Below are positions 34,861-44,521 of a stretch of DNA of 64,000 bases, one piece after another. The notes beneath the pieces were generated by a model. It was not told the DNA's origin, did not search any database, and saw nothing but the letters and a program-made list of their open reading frames with translations. The stretch lies in NCBI RefSeq assembly GCF_000770795.1, contig NZ_JRKJ01000004.1, forward strand, positions 1 through 64,000, given 5' to 3'. The translations under genes were made by a program, and so were the position numbers. The DNA comes from Lysobacter dokdonensis DS-58. GTDB taxonomy: Bacteria; Pseudomonadota; Gammaproteobacteria; Xanthomonadales; Xanthomonadaceae. The first letter of the stretch is position 1, and every line of letters begins with the position of its first letter.

Positions 34861-37268
34861 GCGCGGAGCGCCTTTCGGTCGCGGCCCAGGCGCAGCGCGT
34901 TGAGCGTCACCGTCAGCGACGACAGCGCCATGCCGAGCGCCGCGATCCACGGCGTGACCAGGCCGAACGCCGCGACCGGCAACGCGACGAGGTTCCAGCC
35001 GACCGCCCAGGCGAGATTCTGCCGAATGATGCGACGCGTATCGCGTGCGAGCGCGAACGCCTCGGGAATGCGCTGCAGCGATCGCGTCGCGAGCACGAGA
35101 TCCGCCGCGCGTTGCGCGAGCGCCGCGCCATCGGCCACGGCGATGGAGACGTCGGCGCCGGCGAGCACCGGCGCATCGTTCAATCCGTCGCCGACCATCG
35201 CCACGCGGCGTCCTTGCGACTGCAGCGCGCGTACGAATGCGAGCTTGTCTTCCGGCGCCTGGCGCGCGCGCGTGTCGTCGAAGCGCAACGTCTCCGCGAA
35301 ACGCGCGACCGCCGCGTGGCCATCGCCGCTGCACAGGTGCAGCGCAAGGCCCTGCGCGCGCAATGCGTCGAGCGTCGACGCGGCATCCGCCCGCGGACGC
35401 TCGCGCACGTCGAACCGTGCGGACGCCTTCGCGCCATCGCCTAGCCACAACGCGCCGTCGTCGATGCCGCCCGTCGCGAACGGTGCATGGCCCAGGCGCC
35501 AGCCGATGCCATCGACGATGCCCTGCACGCCCTGCCCCGGCAGCGTGCGCGTGGTTTCGATCCGGCACGCCACGTCGCGATACGGTGCGAAGGTCGACGC
35601 CAGCGGATGATGACTGTCGCGTTCGAGCGCCGCCGCGATCTGCAGTGCGCGGTCGCGCGTCATGTCGCCGAACACCGCGGCTTGCGCGAGCGTCGGCACC
35701 GCATCGCCCAGCGTGCCGGTCTTGTCGAACACCACGTCCGTCGCGCGGGCGAGTCGATCCAGCGCATCGGCGCCCGCAGGCAACACGCCCATGCGCGCCA
35801 ACGCCCCGTTGGCCGCCGCGAGCGCCGTCGGGATCGCGAGCGACAACGCGCAAGGGCAACTGACGACGAGCAGCGCGAGCACGACATCCAGCGCGCGATC
35901 CGGCGCGTGCGCACGCCATGCGAAGTAGACGAGCGTCGCGACGACAAGCAGCACCGCGACGAATCCCATCGCGACGCGATCGGCCATCCGCGCGATCGCG
36001 GGCCGATGGGCCTGCGCGCGTTCGACGAGGGCCGCAAGTTGCGACAAGCGCGTCGCCGTGCCGACGGACGCGACGCGCACGCGCGCCGGCACGTCGCGGC
36101 ACGCGGTGCCCGCGAACACCGGATCGCCGGCCCGTTTGTGCACGGGCGTCGATTCGCCGGTCAGCAGCGATTCCTCGAACCACGCCTGCGCGTCGAGCAG
36201 GTCGCCATCCGCGGGAACGCCCGCGCCCGCGGCAACGCAGGCGATGTCGCCCGGCTGCAACGCATCGAGCGGAATCGTCTCGCGGTGTCCGTCGCGTTCG
36301 CGCACGGCGAATGCGGGACGCGCGCGCGCCAGCGCATCGACGCGCGCCGTCGCGGCCGCACGCGCGCGTTGTTCCAGCATGCGCGCGGCCAGCAACAGGA
36401 AGACGAACATCACCGCCGCGTCGTACCAGACGTGCGGCGCGCCGGTCAGCGTCGCGTACAGACTCGCGAAGTACGCAAGCAGCACCGAGGTGGCGACCAG
36501 CGTGTCCGCACCGAGCCGTCGTTCGCGCAACTCGCGCAGGCATCCGGAAAGGAACGTCCAGCCGGACCAGAACACGACGGGCGTGGCGACGAGGAACGCG
36601 ATCCAGCGCAGGAAATCGCGCATCGGGTGCGACATCGCGCCGGTGGTATCGAGGTACAAGGCTTCGGTGAACATCATTGCCTGCACGGCGCCGAGGCCGG
36701 CGACGCCCAGGCGCAGCAGCGCGCGATTGCGTTCGGCGATGCGCGCGCGTTCGCGTTCCGTGCCCGTCGCGAGCCACGGCCGATAGCCGAGCGACGCCAG
36801 TCGACGCAGCGGCGCCGACAAGGCGGTGCGCGCCGGATCCCAGGCGATGCGGATGCGTCCGGTGACGGCGTTGGCGGACACGTCGAGCACGCCGGGTTCG
36901 CGGCGCAGCGCGCGGTCGATCAACCATGCGCACGCCGCGCAGCGCATGCCGTCGGTGAGCAGGATCAGTTCGCGGCCGCCCGGCACCGCGCGCGCGTGGC
37001 CGGCGAGGATGTCTTCGCGATCCCAGCACGTCAGGTCCCCGGCGTCCGCATCGACGCGGCCCGCGGCTTCACTGCGCAAGCGGTAGTAATCGCCCAGACG
37101 CGCGTCGCGAATCCATTGCGCGGCGGCGGCGCACCCTTCGCAACAGAAGGCACGCTCGACACCGTCGATCGCGACTCGGGGCGACAGGGCGGACGTCGGT
37201 TCGTTGCAATGGAAGCATGCGGCGTCGGCGTCGGCGCCGGCCTGCGCCGTGGCGGCGATCGCGTTCAT
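34857..37268 (-). CDS. ccoI: Copper-exporting P1B ATPase for cbb3 assembly
   Basis: This 803-residue P-type ATPase has an N-terminal cysteine-rich module (CFHC ... CCEGC), a heavy-metal-associated domain with GMRCAACAW, the transmembrane copper site VSCPCALSLA, the phosphorylation loop DKTGTLGD and the hinge VGDGLNDAPVLAG. CcoI/FixI supplies copper to the periplasm for oxidase assembly rather than for detoxification. The start MNAIAATAQA at 37268 overlaps the ccoH stop by 4 bp. Confidence 0.95.
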   Translation of the reverse strand: MNAIAATAQAGADADAACFHCNEPTSALSPRVAIDGVERAFCCEGCAAAAQWIRDARLGDYYRLRSEAAGRVDADAGDLTCWDREDILAGHARAVPGGRELILLTDGMRCAACAWLIDRALRREPGVLDVSANAVTGRIRIAWDPARTALSAPLRRLASLGYRPWLATGTERERARIAERNRALLRLGVAGLGAVQAMMFTEALYLDTTGAMSHPMRDFLRWIAFLVATPVVFWSGWTFLSGCLRELRERRLGADTLVATSVLLAYFASLYATLTGAPHVWYDAAVMFVFLLLAARMLEQRARAAATARVDALARARPAFAVRERDGHRETIPLDALQPGDIACVAAGAGVPADGDLLDAQAWFEESLLTGESTPVHKRAGDPVFAGTACRDVPARVRVASVGTATRLSQLAALVERAQAHRPAIARMADRVAMGFVAVLLVVATLVYFAWRAHAPDRALDVVLALLVVSCPCALSLAIPTALAAANGALARMGVLPAGADALDRLARATDVVFDKTGTLGDAVPTLAQAAVFGDMTRDRALQIAAALERDSHHPLASTFAPYRDVACRIETTRTLPGQGVQGIVDGIGWRLGHAPFATGGIDDGALWLGDGAKASARFDVRERPRADAASTLDALRAQGLALHLCSGDGHAAVARFAETLRFDDTRARQAPEDKLAFVRALQSQGRRVAMVGDGLNDAPVLAGADVSIAVADGAALAQRAADLVLATRSLQRIPEAFALARDTRRIIRQNLAWAVGWNLVALPVAAFGLVTPWIAALGMALSSLTVTLNALRLGRDRKALRA

Positions 37269-37762
37269 CGTCCACCCAACGCGGGCCCGACCTCCGCTTG
37301 CGCCGCGTGCGCCTGCCAGCGTCCGCGCAATCGCCAGCGGCGATCCGGCGGCGCCAGTTCGAGCACCCAATCGTGTTCGTCGTCGAATCCGTCGATGCGC
37401 CCGCTCCACCCCGCCACCGATGGCGACAGCGCGACGCGCCGGTCCTGCGCGGCGGCCACCGGATGGCGCAACACCAGATCGAGCCGAGCCGCGCGGTCGA
37501 AGCCGGCACCCATCGGAATGACATCGAGCACGAACCCGACGCGGTGGATGCGCGCCGACAACCCCATCCGTCGCGCTTCGAGGTCCGGGGAGAGATCGGC
37601 GTCCTGCACCTGTGCCGTGCGCTGCACGGGGTCGGCGACGGAGTCGACAGGCCCTTGCGCCAGCGCCAGCAGTGCGAAGCCGGCCACGATCGACATCGCC
37701 GGAAGCGAAAAGACCAGCCAGACCAGGGGCTGGCGCCAAGCCGAAGGCGGACGACGATTCAT
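37265..37762 (-). CDS. ccoH: FixH/CcoH-family cbb3 assembly protein
   Basis: This 165-residue protein has one membrane helix (about 12-36) and a periplasmic immunoglobulin-like domain with RRVALSPSVAGWSGRIDGFD and DWVLELAPPDRRWRLRGRW, the pattern of FixH. CcoH contacts CcoN/CcoP and stabilises the complex. It overlaps ccoG and ccoI by 4 bp on each side, so the assembly genes are translated as a chain. Confidence 0.9.
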   Translation of the reverse strand: MNRRPPSAWRQPLVWLVFSLPAMSIVAGFALLALAQGPVDSVADPVQRTAQVQDADLSPDLEARRMGLSARIHRVGFVLDVIPMGAGFDRAARLDLVLRHPVAAAQDRRVALSPSVAGWSGRIDGFDDEHDWVLELAPPDRRWRLRGRWQAHAAQAEVGPALGGR

Positions 37763-39309
37763 CGCGACACGGGCCCGAAAAACGTGCTGTCTACTATTTG
37801 GGTGGTACGCGGATCGCCGTCGAGCGCGGACACCTCGAAGCGCACGTCGCGCCGGCCCGAGAGCGTCGAGGGGCCGGCCACGGTGACCGGCACCGTGGCC
37901 ACCTCGCCGGCGGGAATCGTGAGGACGGGCGCGCGGCGCAGGGCCAGGCCCGGCGTGCCGGAGGACAACGTGATCGCGAACCGGTGCGCTTCATCGCGCT
38001 TGTTGGCGATCTTCAGCGTGTATCCGTTCTCGATGCCGGCGTCCGTCGTGCGATACAGCGCGTTGCGATCGCGCAGCGCTTCGACCGTGAACGGTGCGCG
38101 CATCGCGATGCCCGCCACGAACGCGATGCACATCGCCGCGAGGATCCCGCCGTAGAGGAACACCCGCGGCCGCAACAGGCGCGTGCGCTTGCCGTCCACC
38201 GCATGTTGCGTCGTGTAGCGGATGAGCCCGCGCGGATACCCGAGCTTGCCCATCACCTGGTCGCACGCATCCACGCATGCACCACACGCGATGCACTCGT
38301 ATTGCAGGCCGTTGCGGATGTCGATGCCGGTCGGGCACACCTGCACGCACATCGTGCAGTCGATGCAATCGCCCAGCTCCACGGGTTCGAATTTCGGCAG
38401 CGGTTCGGCCGGGCCCGCATCGAAGGTGATCGTGCCGCGCGCATGCAGGCTCGCGGTGGCCGCCGACGGGAACAACGCGGCACGGCGCACGTACTCCGTC
38501 GCGTCGGGCAACGACAGCAGGCCGCGCGCGCGTTCGAGCACGCTCGCCAACCCACGGCGACGCGGGCCGCGCGGTTCGCCGCGCATCGGGTCGTAGGCGA
38601 TGAGCAGCGTGTCGCGGTCGAACATCGCGCTCTGGAAGCGCGCGTACGGACACATGTACTTGCACACCTGTTCGCGCAGGAAGCCGGCGTTTCCCCAGGT
38701 CGCCAACGCGTAGAACAACACCCAGAAGGTTTCCCATCCGCCCCACGCGAAGGGCACCGCACGCGCGGCGAGGTCGCGGATGGGGGTGAAGAAGCCGACG
38801 AAGGTGAACCCCGTCCACAGTGCGAACACGGCCCACGCGACGTGCTTGCCGCCCTTGCGCCACAGCTTGTCGAACGACCACGGCGCCGCGTCGAGTTTCA
38901 TGCGCGCGCCGCGATCGCCTTCGAAGCGACGCTCGATCCACAGGAACGCTTCGGTCCATACCGTCTGCGGGCACGCGTACCCGCACCACAGGCGCCCGGC
39001 GATCGCGGTGAAGAAGAACAGCCCGACGCCCGCGACGATCAACAGCAACGCGAGGAAAAAGAAATCCTGCGGCCAGAACGACAGCCCGAACACATGGAAC
39101 TTGCGCGCCGGCAGGTCGAACAACACCGCCTGGCGCCCGCCCCAGCGCAGCCACGGGAAGACGTAGAACATGCCGAGCAACCACACCACCGCGAGGACGC
39201 GCAGGCGCCCGAAGCGTCCCGGCGCATCGCGCGGATACACCTTGCGCTCGCTGACGTAGAACGTCCCCGCCTCTTCGACGAGCGCCGCGTCGATGGCCTT
39301 CGACATCAT
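37759..39309 (-). CDS. ccoG: Cytochrome c oxidase accessory protein CcoG
   Basis: This 516-residue membrane iron-sulfur protein (FixG/RdxA) has membrane helices in the first half, CGYACPQTVW and CKYMCPYARFQ in loops, two ferredoxin motifs (CIDCTMCVQVCPTGID and CIACGACVDACD) and a C-terminal immunoglobulin-like domain after the last helix near residue 400. CcoG reduces Cu(II) for cbb3 assembly. The start is the first of two tandem ATG codons at 39309, sharing a base with the upstream stop. Confidence 0.95.
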   Translation of the reverse strand: MMSKAIDAALVEEAGTFYVSERKVYPRDAPGRFGRLRVLAVVWLLGMFYVFPWLRWGGRQAVLFDLPARKFHVFGLSFWPQDFFFLALLLIVAGVGLFFFTAIAGRLWCGYACPQTVWTEAFLWIERRFEGDRGARMKLDAAPWSFDKLWRKGGKHVAWAVFALWTGFTFVGFFTPIRDLAARAVPFAWGGWETFWVLFYALATWGNAGFLREQVCKYMCPYARFQSAMFDRDTLLIAYDPMRGEPRGPRRRGLASVLERARGLLSLPDATEYVRRAALFPSAATASLHARGTITFDAGPAEPLPKFEPVELGDCIDCTMCVQVCPTGIDIRNGLQYECIACGACVDACDQVMGKLGYPRGLIRYTTQHAVDGKRTRLLRPRVFLYGGILAAMCIAFVAGIAMRAPFTVEALRDRNALYRTTDAGIENGYTLKIANKRDEAHRFAITLSSGTPGLALRRAPVLTIPAGEVATVPVTVAGPSTLSGRRDVRFEVSALDGDPRTTQIVDSTFFGPVSR

Positions 39310-39593
39310 CAGGCGTCCGGCAGGGGGCGATTGAACCGGCTGCCCGGCCGCAGCAACCACCAGGTGAACAGGCTCGACGACGCGGTGGCCGCCCAGAACA
39401 GGAAGAAGCCGATCGTGTACCCCAGCTCGCGGCCGACCGCGACGTGCGGGAAGGTGATGTCGCGCAGCGCCATCGGGTCGACGAAGGCGAAGAACACCAT
39501 CGTCGCGATGCACGCGGCGAAGAAACTCGGCCACGCGATGGCGCCGATGCGTTGCGCCACGGGGCGCGGCGGATGATCGAAGGTGGCGCTCAT
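39309..39593 (-). CDS. Small two-helix membrane protein in the cco operon
   Basis: This 94-residue protein has two predicted membrane helices (SFFAACIATMVFFAFV at about 23-38 and LGYTIGFFLFWAATASSSLF at about 57-76) and a basic C-terminus. It overlaps the ccoP stop by 4 bp and ccoG by 1 bp, so it is an integral part of the operon. I do not recognise a named family, and the standard cco set has no gene here. A structural or assembly role in cbb3 oxidase is inferred from position alone. Confidence 0.75.
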   Translation of the reverse strand: MSATFDHPPRPVAQRIGAIAWPSFFAACIATMVFFAFVDPMALRDITFPHVAVGRELGYTIGFFLFWAATASSSLFTWWLLRPGSRFNRPLPDA

Positions 39594-40540
39594 CGTTGCG
39601 CTCCCGCGGCGGCGGTGCGCGCCGGTTCCTGGTGCGACAGCGACCACACGTATGCGGCCACCAGCCGTGCGCGCGTTTCGCCGAGCAACGCGCGGTGCGG
39701 CGGCATGCTGCCCTTGCGGCCGTTCGCGATCGTCGCCTGCAGCGTCGCGCTGTCGTCGCCGTACAACCAGTAATCGTCGGTGAGATCGGGCGCGCCGATG
39801 TCGGTCTTGCCCTTGCCGTCCTTGCCGTGGCAACCGGCGCAGACGTTCTCGAACAATTCCTTGCCGCGCGTGGCGCCGTAGTTGTTCTGCATGCGATTGG
39901 CCGGATCCGGCAACGCGCGCACATAGGCCGCCACGTCGCTCACTGCGTGCGGGCCGCCCATGCCCGTGAGCACCTTGCCCCATTCGGGCATCACGCCTTC
40001 GCGGCCGTCGAGCACCGTCTGCAGCACGCGGTCGGGCGTACCGCCCCAATGCCAGATGTCGTCGGTGAGGTTGGGATAGCCGATCGCGCCCTGCGCCGAC
40101 GAGCCGTGGCACGTCGCGCAGGTGTTGTTGAAGATCGCGCGGCCCAACTGGCGCGCGGCGGGATCGCGCGCGATGACGTCGATCGGCTTGCCGCGATACG
40201 GCGCGAAGGTTTCCTCCAGGCGCGCGTTGTCCGCCGACTGCTGGAACGCGTGTTCCTCCGACGACGTCCACTTGCCGTAACCGGCGAACGACCCGAGCCC
40301 CGGGAACCACAACAGATAACCGACGCTGAAGGCGATCGTGATCCAGAACAGGTTGATCCACCACTTCGGCAGCGGCTTGTTGTATTCGGTGATGTCGCCG
40401 TCGTCCCAGTAGTGACTGGTGTCTTCCGGCTTCGGGTCGCCCGGGCGGCGCTTGGCCGTCCACCACAGCAGCCAGCCGCAGCCGACGATGTTGAGCGCGA
40501 CCAGCGCGATCACGAACCACGACCAGCCCGAGGTCATCAT
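39590..40540 (-). CDS. ccoP: cbb3 oxidase diheme subunit CcoP
   Basis: This 316-residue subunit has two N-terminal membrane helices (WSWFVIALVALNIVGCGWLL and WWINLFWITIAFSVGYLLWF) and two cytochrome c domains with heme sites CATCH and CAGCH, each followed by a Met-ligand segment (VMPEWG, SMPPHR). It brings electrons from soluble cytochromes to CcoO/CcoN. It starts at a tandem ATG overlapping the ccoQ stop. Confidence 0.96.
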   Translation of the reverse strand: MMTSGWSWFVIALVALNIVGCGWLLWWTAKRRPGDPKPEDTSHYWDDGDITEYNKPLPKWWINLFWITIAFSVGYLLWFPGLGSFAGYGKWTSSEEHAFQQSADNARLEETFAPYRGKPIDVIARDPAARQLGRAIFNNTCATCHGSSAQGAIGYPNLTDDIWHWGGTPDRVLQTVLDGREGVMPEWGKVLTGMGGPHAVSDVAAYVRALPDPANRMQNNYGATRGKELFENVCAGCHGKDGKGKTDIGAPDLTDDYWLYGDDSATLQATIANGRKGSMPPHRALLGETRARLVAAYVWSLSHQEPARTAAAGAQR

Positions 40541-40683
40541 GGCGCGTCTCCTTCGCCGCCGTCGTCTTTCAGCGGCAATCGTGCGGCGGCGTCGAACGCA
40601 TCGCGCCGGCGCGGGCTCCACGCCCACGCCCATCCGCCGATGAACACGGCCAGCAACAACCCGGTCACGATGCCGGCGACCAT
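40537..40683 (-). CDS. ccoQ: cbb3 oxidase subunit CcoQ
   Basis: This 48-residue protein has one membrane helix (MVAGIVTGLLLAVFIGGWAW) and the short motif WSPRRRDAFDAAARLPL typical of CcoQ, which stabilises the oxidase. It begins 1 nt after ccoO and overlaps ccoP by 4 bp. Confidence 0.92.
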   Translation of the reverse strand: MVAGIVTGLLLAVFIGGWAWAWSPRRRDAFDAAARLPLKDDGGEGDAP

Positions 40684-40684
40684 C

Positions 40685-41320
40685 TCAGTTCCCCCTCGGC
40701 GCGTGCTTGCCGAGCGCCTGCAGGTAGGCGACGACGGCATCCAGTTCGGTCTTGTCGGCGACATCGCTTTGCGCGCGCGCGATCTGCGCGTCGGTGTACG
40801 GATCGCCGATCGCCTTGAGCGTGCGCATGTGCGCGGCGATGTCCTTCCCGTTTACCGGCGTGTGCTCGAGCCAGGGGAAGGAGGGCATGTTCGACTCGGG
40901 TACGACCGCGCGCGGGTCGATCAAGTGCACGCGGTGCCAATCGTCCGAATAGCGGCCGCCGACGCGCGCCAGGTCCGGACCCGTGCGCTTGCTGCCCCAC
41001 TGGAAGGGGTGGTCGTAGACCGATTCGCCGGCGAGCGAATAGTGGCCGTAGCGTTCGGTTTCGAAACGCAGGGTGCGCACCATCTGCGAATGGCAGTTGT
41101 AGCAACCTTCGCGCACGTAGACGTCGCGGCCGGCCAGTTGCAGCGCCGGATACGGCACGACGCCGGGCAGCGGCTTGATCGCGTCGGCCTGGTACATCAG
41201 CGGCACGATCTCGGCCAGGCCGCCGAAGGACACGACGACGGCCACCAGCACCGCCATCAGGCCGATGTTCTTCTCGATCTTCTCGTGCGGGTTGTTCGGC
41301 TTGGGAACGTGCGTTGCCAT
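40685..41320 (-). CDS. ccoO: cbb3 oxidase monoheme subunit CcoO
   Basis: This 211-residue membrane-anchored cytochrome c has one N-terminal helix (about 19-37), the heme site [12 protein letters not shown], and the Met-ligand region [10 protein letters not shown]. The [21 protein letters not shown] block is family-typical. It lies 7 bp after ccoN. Confidence 0.97.
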   Translation of the reverse strand: MATHVPKPNNPHEKIEKNIGLMAVLVAVVVSFGGLAEIVPLMYQADAIKPLPGVVPYPALQLAGRDVYVREGCYNCHSQMVRTLRFETERYGHYSLAGESVYDHPFQWGSKRTGPDLARVGGRYSDDWHRVHLIDPRAVVPESNMPSFPWLEHTPVNGKDIAAHMRTLKAIGDPYTDAQIARAQSDVADKTELDAVVAYLQALGKHAPRGN

Positions 41321-41327
41321 GTCGGCC

Positions 41328-42809
41328 TCAGGCGGGTGCGTTGACGGTCAATGCGTTGCCGCCGGCGGGCGACTTCGCGAGGGCCCAGGTCTTCCAGGCG
41401 TTCAACGCCATCAGGAACATGCCCGAGAGCACGAGCGCGCCGCCGGTGAAACGCACCAGGTAATAGGGATACGTCGCGTTGAGCGCTTCGACGAAGCTGT
41501 AGGTCAGCGTCCCGTCGGGATTGGTCGCGCGCCACATCAGGCCCTGCATCACGCCGGCGATCCACATCGAGGCGATGTAGAACACCACGCCGAGCGTGTG
41601 CAGCCAGAAGTGCGTGTCGATCCACTTCACCGAGTACATCCGCGGCGCGCCCATCAGGCGCGGCAACATCGCGTAGATCGCGCCGACCGAAATCATCGCC
41701 ACCCAGCCGAGCGCGCCGGCGTGCACGTGGCCGACGGTCCAGTCGGTGTAGTGCGACAGCGAGTTGACCGTCTTGATCGACATCATCGGCCCCTCGAAGG
41801 TGGCGATCATGTAGAAGCTGATCGCGACGATGAGGAACTTCAGGATCGGGTCGGTGCGCAGTTTGTGCCAAACGCCCGAGAGTGTCAGGATGCCGTTGAG
41901 CGCGCCGCCCCACGAGGGCGCGAGCAGGATCAGCGAGAACACCATGCCCAGCGACTGCGCCCAGTCCGGCAGCGCCGTGTATTGCAGATGGTGCGGGCCG
42001 GCCCACATGTACACGGCGATCAGCGCCCAGAAGTGCACGATCGACAACCGGTAGGAATACACCGGGCGCCCGGCCTGCTTGGGCACGTAGTAGTACATCA
42101 TCCCCAGGAACCCGGCGGTCAGGAAAAACCCGACCGCGTTGTGCCCGTACCACCACTGCACCATCGCATCCACCGCGCCGGTGTAGACGATGTACGACTT
42201 GGTCAGGCTCACCGGTAGCGCGATGTTGTTGACGATGTGCAGCAGGGCGATCGCGATGATCATGCTGCCGTAGAACCAGTTCGCCACGTAGATGTGGCGT
42301 TCCTGGCGCTTGGTGATCGTGCCGAAGAACAACACGCCGTAGGCCACCCACACCACCGCGATCGCGATGTCGATGGGCCATTCGAGCTCGGCGTACTCCT
42401 TGCTCTGCGTGATGCCGAGCGGCAGCGTCACCGCCGCCGCCACGATGATCGCCTGCCAGCCCCAGAACACGAAGCTGGACAACTTGTCGGAAATCAGCCG
42501 CGCGCCGCAGGTGCGTTGCACGACATGCAGCGAAGTCGCCATCAACGCGCAGCCGCCGAAGGCGAAGATCACGGCGTTCGTATGCAACGGACGCAGGCGC
42601 CCGTACGACAACCACGGGATGCCTTCACCGAGCGTTGGCCAGTACAACTGCGCGGCGATGAACAACCCCACCGCCATGCCGACGATGCCCCAGAGGATCG
42701 TCGCGATCGAGAATTGCAGGACGACGCGGTCGTTGTAGGCCACCGCCGGGCGCACGACCTGCGCCGCCCTGGGCGGCGCGGATGCGGGACGTTGCAGCAC
42801 TTCGTTCAT
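41328..42809 (-). CDS. ccoN: cbb3 oxidase catalytic subunit CcoN
   Basis: This 493-residue heme-copper oxidase subunit has about 12 membrane helices and the expected His ligands: [12 protein letters not shown] near residue 75, the CuB pair region [31 protein letters not shown], and [17 protein letters not shown] with the low-spin and high-spin heme ligands. It reduces oxygen with high affinity and pumps protons under microaerobic conditions. It is the first gene of the ccoNOQP operon, 51 nt downstream of a perfect FNR box. Confidence 0.97.
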   Translation of the reverse strand: MNEVLQRPASAPPRAAQVVRPAVAYNDRVVLQFSIATILWGIVGMAVGLFIAAQLYWPTLGEGIPWLSYGRLRPLHTNAVIFAFGGCALMATSLHVVQRTCGARLISDKLSSFVFWGWQAIIVAAAVTLPLGITQSKEYAELEWPIDIAIAVVWVAYGVLFFGTITKRQERHIYVANWFYGSMIIAIALLHIVNNIALPVSLTKSYIVYTGAVDAMVQWWYGHNAVGFFLTAGFLGMMYYYVPKQAGRPVYSYRLSIVHFWALIAVYMWAGPHHLQYTALPDWAQSLGMVFSLILLAPSWGGALNGILTLSGVWHKLRTDPILKFLIVAISFYMIATFEGPMMSIKTVNSLSHYTDWTVGHVHAGALGWVAMISVGAIYAMLPRLMGAPRMYSVKWIDTHFWLHTLGVVFYIASMWIAGVMQGLMWRATNPDGTLTYSFVEALNATYPYYLVRFTGGALVLSGMFLMALNAWKTWALAKSPAGGNALTVNAPA

Positions 42810-42860
42810 GGGGCGACCCCGCTGTGGATGCGAGCAGTCTCCCGGACTCGGCCACGGGCC

Positions 42861-42880
42861 GATTTGATCCGGATCAAATC
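42861..42880. promoter_or_regulatory. FNR box controlling ccoN
   Basis: GATTTGATCCGGATCAAATC is a perfect 20-bp palindrome with the exact FNR consensus TTGAT-N4-ATCAA at 42864-42877. It lies 51 nt before the ccoN start, as expected for an activated (class II) promoter. The fnr gene in the same cluster encodes a four-cysteine regulator with a matching recognition helix. Confidence 0.9.
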
Positions 42881-42908
42881 CGCGCCGTCCGTGGCGCGTT
42901 CCGTGCGG

Positions 42909-43736
42909 TCACCAGCGGTAGATGTAACCCACCTTCAGGCCGCTATCGACGAAGTCCAGGTTGCCGATGAAGTCCGACGTATCGGCGTCCACGCCGATCT
43001 TGCTCACGGTGTAGTCGAGCGTGAATCCCGAGCGTTCCCACGGGAAGAACTCGGCGCCGATGCGGCCGAAGACCACGTCGCCGTCGATGTCGTTGACGTT
43101 CGCCTTGAAGTAGCCGACGTCCGCGCCGATGCGCCACTTGCCGTGCCCGCCCGGTGTCCAGCGCCATGCGCCGCCGATGGTCAGCGTCGGCAGGTCGGCC
43201 GAGGCCTCTTCGCGGAACGCGCCGCCGACCGGATTGCCGTTGACGTCGGCCTGCAGCGCCATCGCCATGTCGAGGCGATACCAGATCAGGCCCACGCGCG
43301 GGCCGAGCGACCAGTTTTCCTTGTTCGCCGCCCACCAGACGTAATAGCCCTCGTAGGCGTCGATGCCGACATCGACGCTGACGGTGCTGTTCGCCGTGTA
43401 GGTCGTGTCCTGGAAGGTGATGTCGCGCGAGATCGTGCGCGTGCTGTCGGCATCGTCCTGGTAGTAGGTCAGGCCGAATTCGTGGTGCTCCCACGGGCGC
43501 CAGGTCAGGCCGACGTAGCCGATGGTGGCGCTGTCGTCGAGACCGAAGTCGCGCTTGAAGTCGATATCGGTGCCGCGGCGCGTGGTGCCGTCGGCACGCA
43601 CCTCGGTGTCCCACGAGGTGACGTAACCGCCGATGCGGAAACTGAAAGTGTCGAGGGGTTCGACGGCGTGCGCCTGCGTCGGTGCGAACAGGCCCAGGGA
43701 CGCGAGCGACAGCAACGACAACGTGGCGATCTTCAT
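42909..43736 (-). CDS. Outer-membrane beta-barrel protein
   Basis: This 275-residue protein has a signal peptide (cut after AHA, about residue 24) and alternating amphipathic strands (FSFRIGGYVTSWDTEV, TIGYVGLTWRPWEHHEFGLTYY, NWSLGPRVGLIWYRLDMAMAL, KVGYIYRW) ending in Trp, the sorting signal for BAM. About 8-10 strands fit an OmpW- or OmpA-sized barrel. The exact family is not recognised. It stands alone between the K+-channel operon and the FNR box and is not obviously regulated with either. Confidence 0.8.
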   Translation of the reverse strand: MKIATLSLLSLASLGLFAPTQAHAVEPLDTFSFRIGGYVTSWDTEVRADGTTRRGTDIDFKRDFGLDDSATIGYVGLTWRPWEHHEFGLTYYQDDADSTRTISRDITFQDTTYTANSTVSVDVGIDAYEGYYVWWAANKENWSLGPRVGLIWYRLDMAMALQADVNGNPVGGAFREEASADLPTLTIGGAWRWTPGGHGKWRIGADVGYFKANVNDIDGDVVFGRIGAEFFPWERSGFTLDYTVSKIGVDADTSDFIGNLDFVDSGLKVGYIYRW

Positions 43737-43831
43737 GACCTCTCCTCGTACACCGTGGTTGGACGCCTGCCTGCCCTTCCTCCGTTGACAACGGTCGCGC
43801 CGCCGTCACCCGGACAGGCCGGGCACATGAC

Positions 43832-44518
43832 CTATGGGGGATCGTCGCGGGCCAGCACGGCGATGCGCAGGCTGACCAGCCGCGCCACCATGATCGCCAG
43901 GTACAACTGCCCGAACACCACCTCGAACACCGCCAGGCCGCGCGCGATGGGCGTGGCCGGCGTGAAGTCGCCGTATCCCAGCGAGGCCAGCGTGACGAAG
44001 CTGAAATAGATCCCGTCGGGCAGCACCATCGCGTCGATGGGCGCACCGCCCAGCAACAGGGACCGCGGCATCGCCTTTTCCATCGCGACCCAGATCGCGC
44101 CGAAGAACACGCCGACCAGCAGGTACGTGTTCAAGCCCGCGAGCAGGTGTTCCCTGTCGACGCGCGCACTCGACATCGCGTAGCGGAACGAGCGCGTGGC
44201 GGCGACGAACGCGATGGCCGACCACAGCGCCAGCGTGAGCGGCCCGGTTTCGCCGAACCCCGTGCGGATCGGCGCCAGCCCGAGCACGATGGCCGCGACG
44301 GCGAGGACGAGCAGGCCGCGCCGGCGCACCCGATCCCGCGTGGGCGCCACGGCCGCCGCGAGCAGCGTGAGCCCCAGCGAGGCATTCAACAGCCAGCCGC
44401 CCGACCCGGTCACCGAGAGCAGCGGCCCCATCGCGATCGTCGCGATCAGCAACGCGAACAAGATCGCGTGGCGGTTGCGGCCCCACCATTGCACCGTGTC
44501 GGCGAGCGCGCGGCGCAT
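43832..44518 (-). CDS. Potassium-channel-like membrane protein
   Basis: This 228-residue protein has about four N-terminal hydrophobic segments and a C-terminal pore unit: outer helix NTYLLVGVFFGAIWVAM, pore loop with filter TLASLGYGDFTP (residues 176-187, the GYGD of K+ channels) and inner helix GLAVFEVVFGQLYLAIMVARL. It lacks a cytosolic RCK or cyclic-nucleotide domain. It is the last gene of the operon, 3 nt after the cation exchanger, so paired movement of K+ and Ca2+/H+ is conceivable. Confidence 0.85.
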   Translation of the reverse strand: MRRALADTVQWWGRNRHAILFALLIATIAMGPLLSVTGSGGWLLNASLGLTLLAAAVAPTRDRVRRRGLLVLAVAAIVLGLAPIRTGFGETGPLTLALWSAIAFVAATRSFRYAMSSARVDREHLLAGLNTYLLVGVFFGAIWVAMEKAMPRSLLLGGAPIDAMVLPDGIYFSFVTLASLGYGDFTPATPIARGLAVFEVVFGQLYLAIMVARLVSLRIAVLARDDPP

Positions 44519-44521
44519 CGC

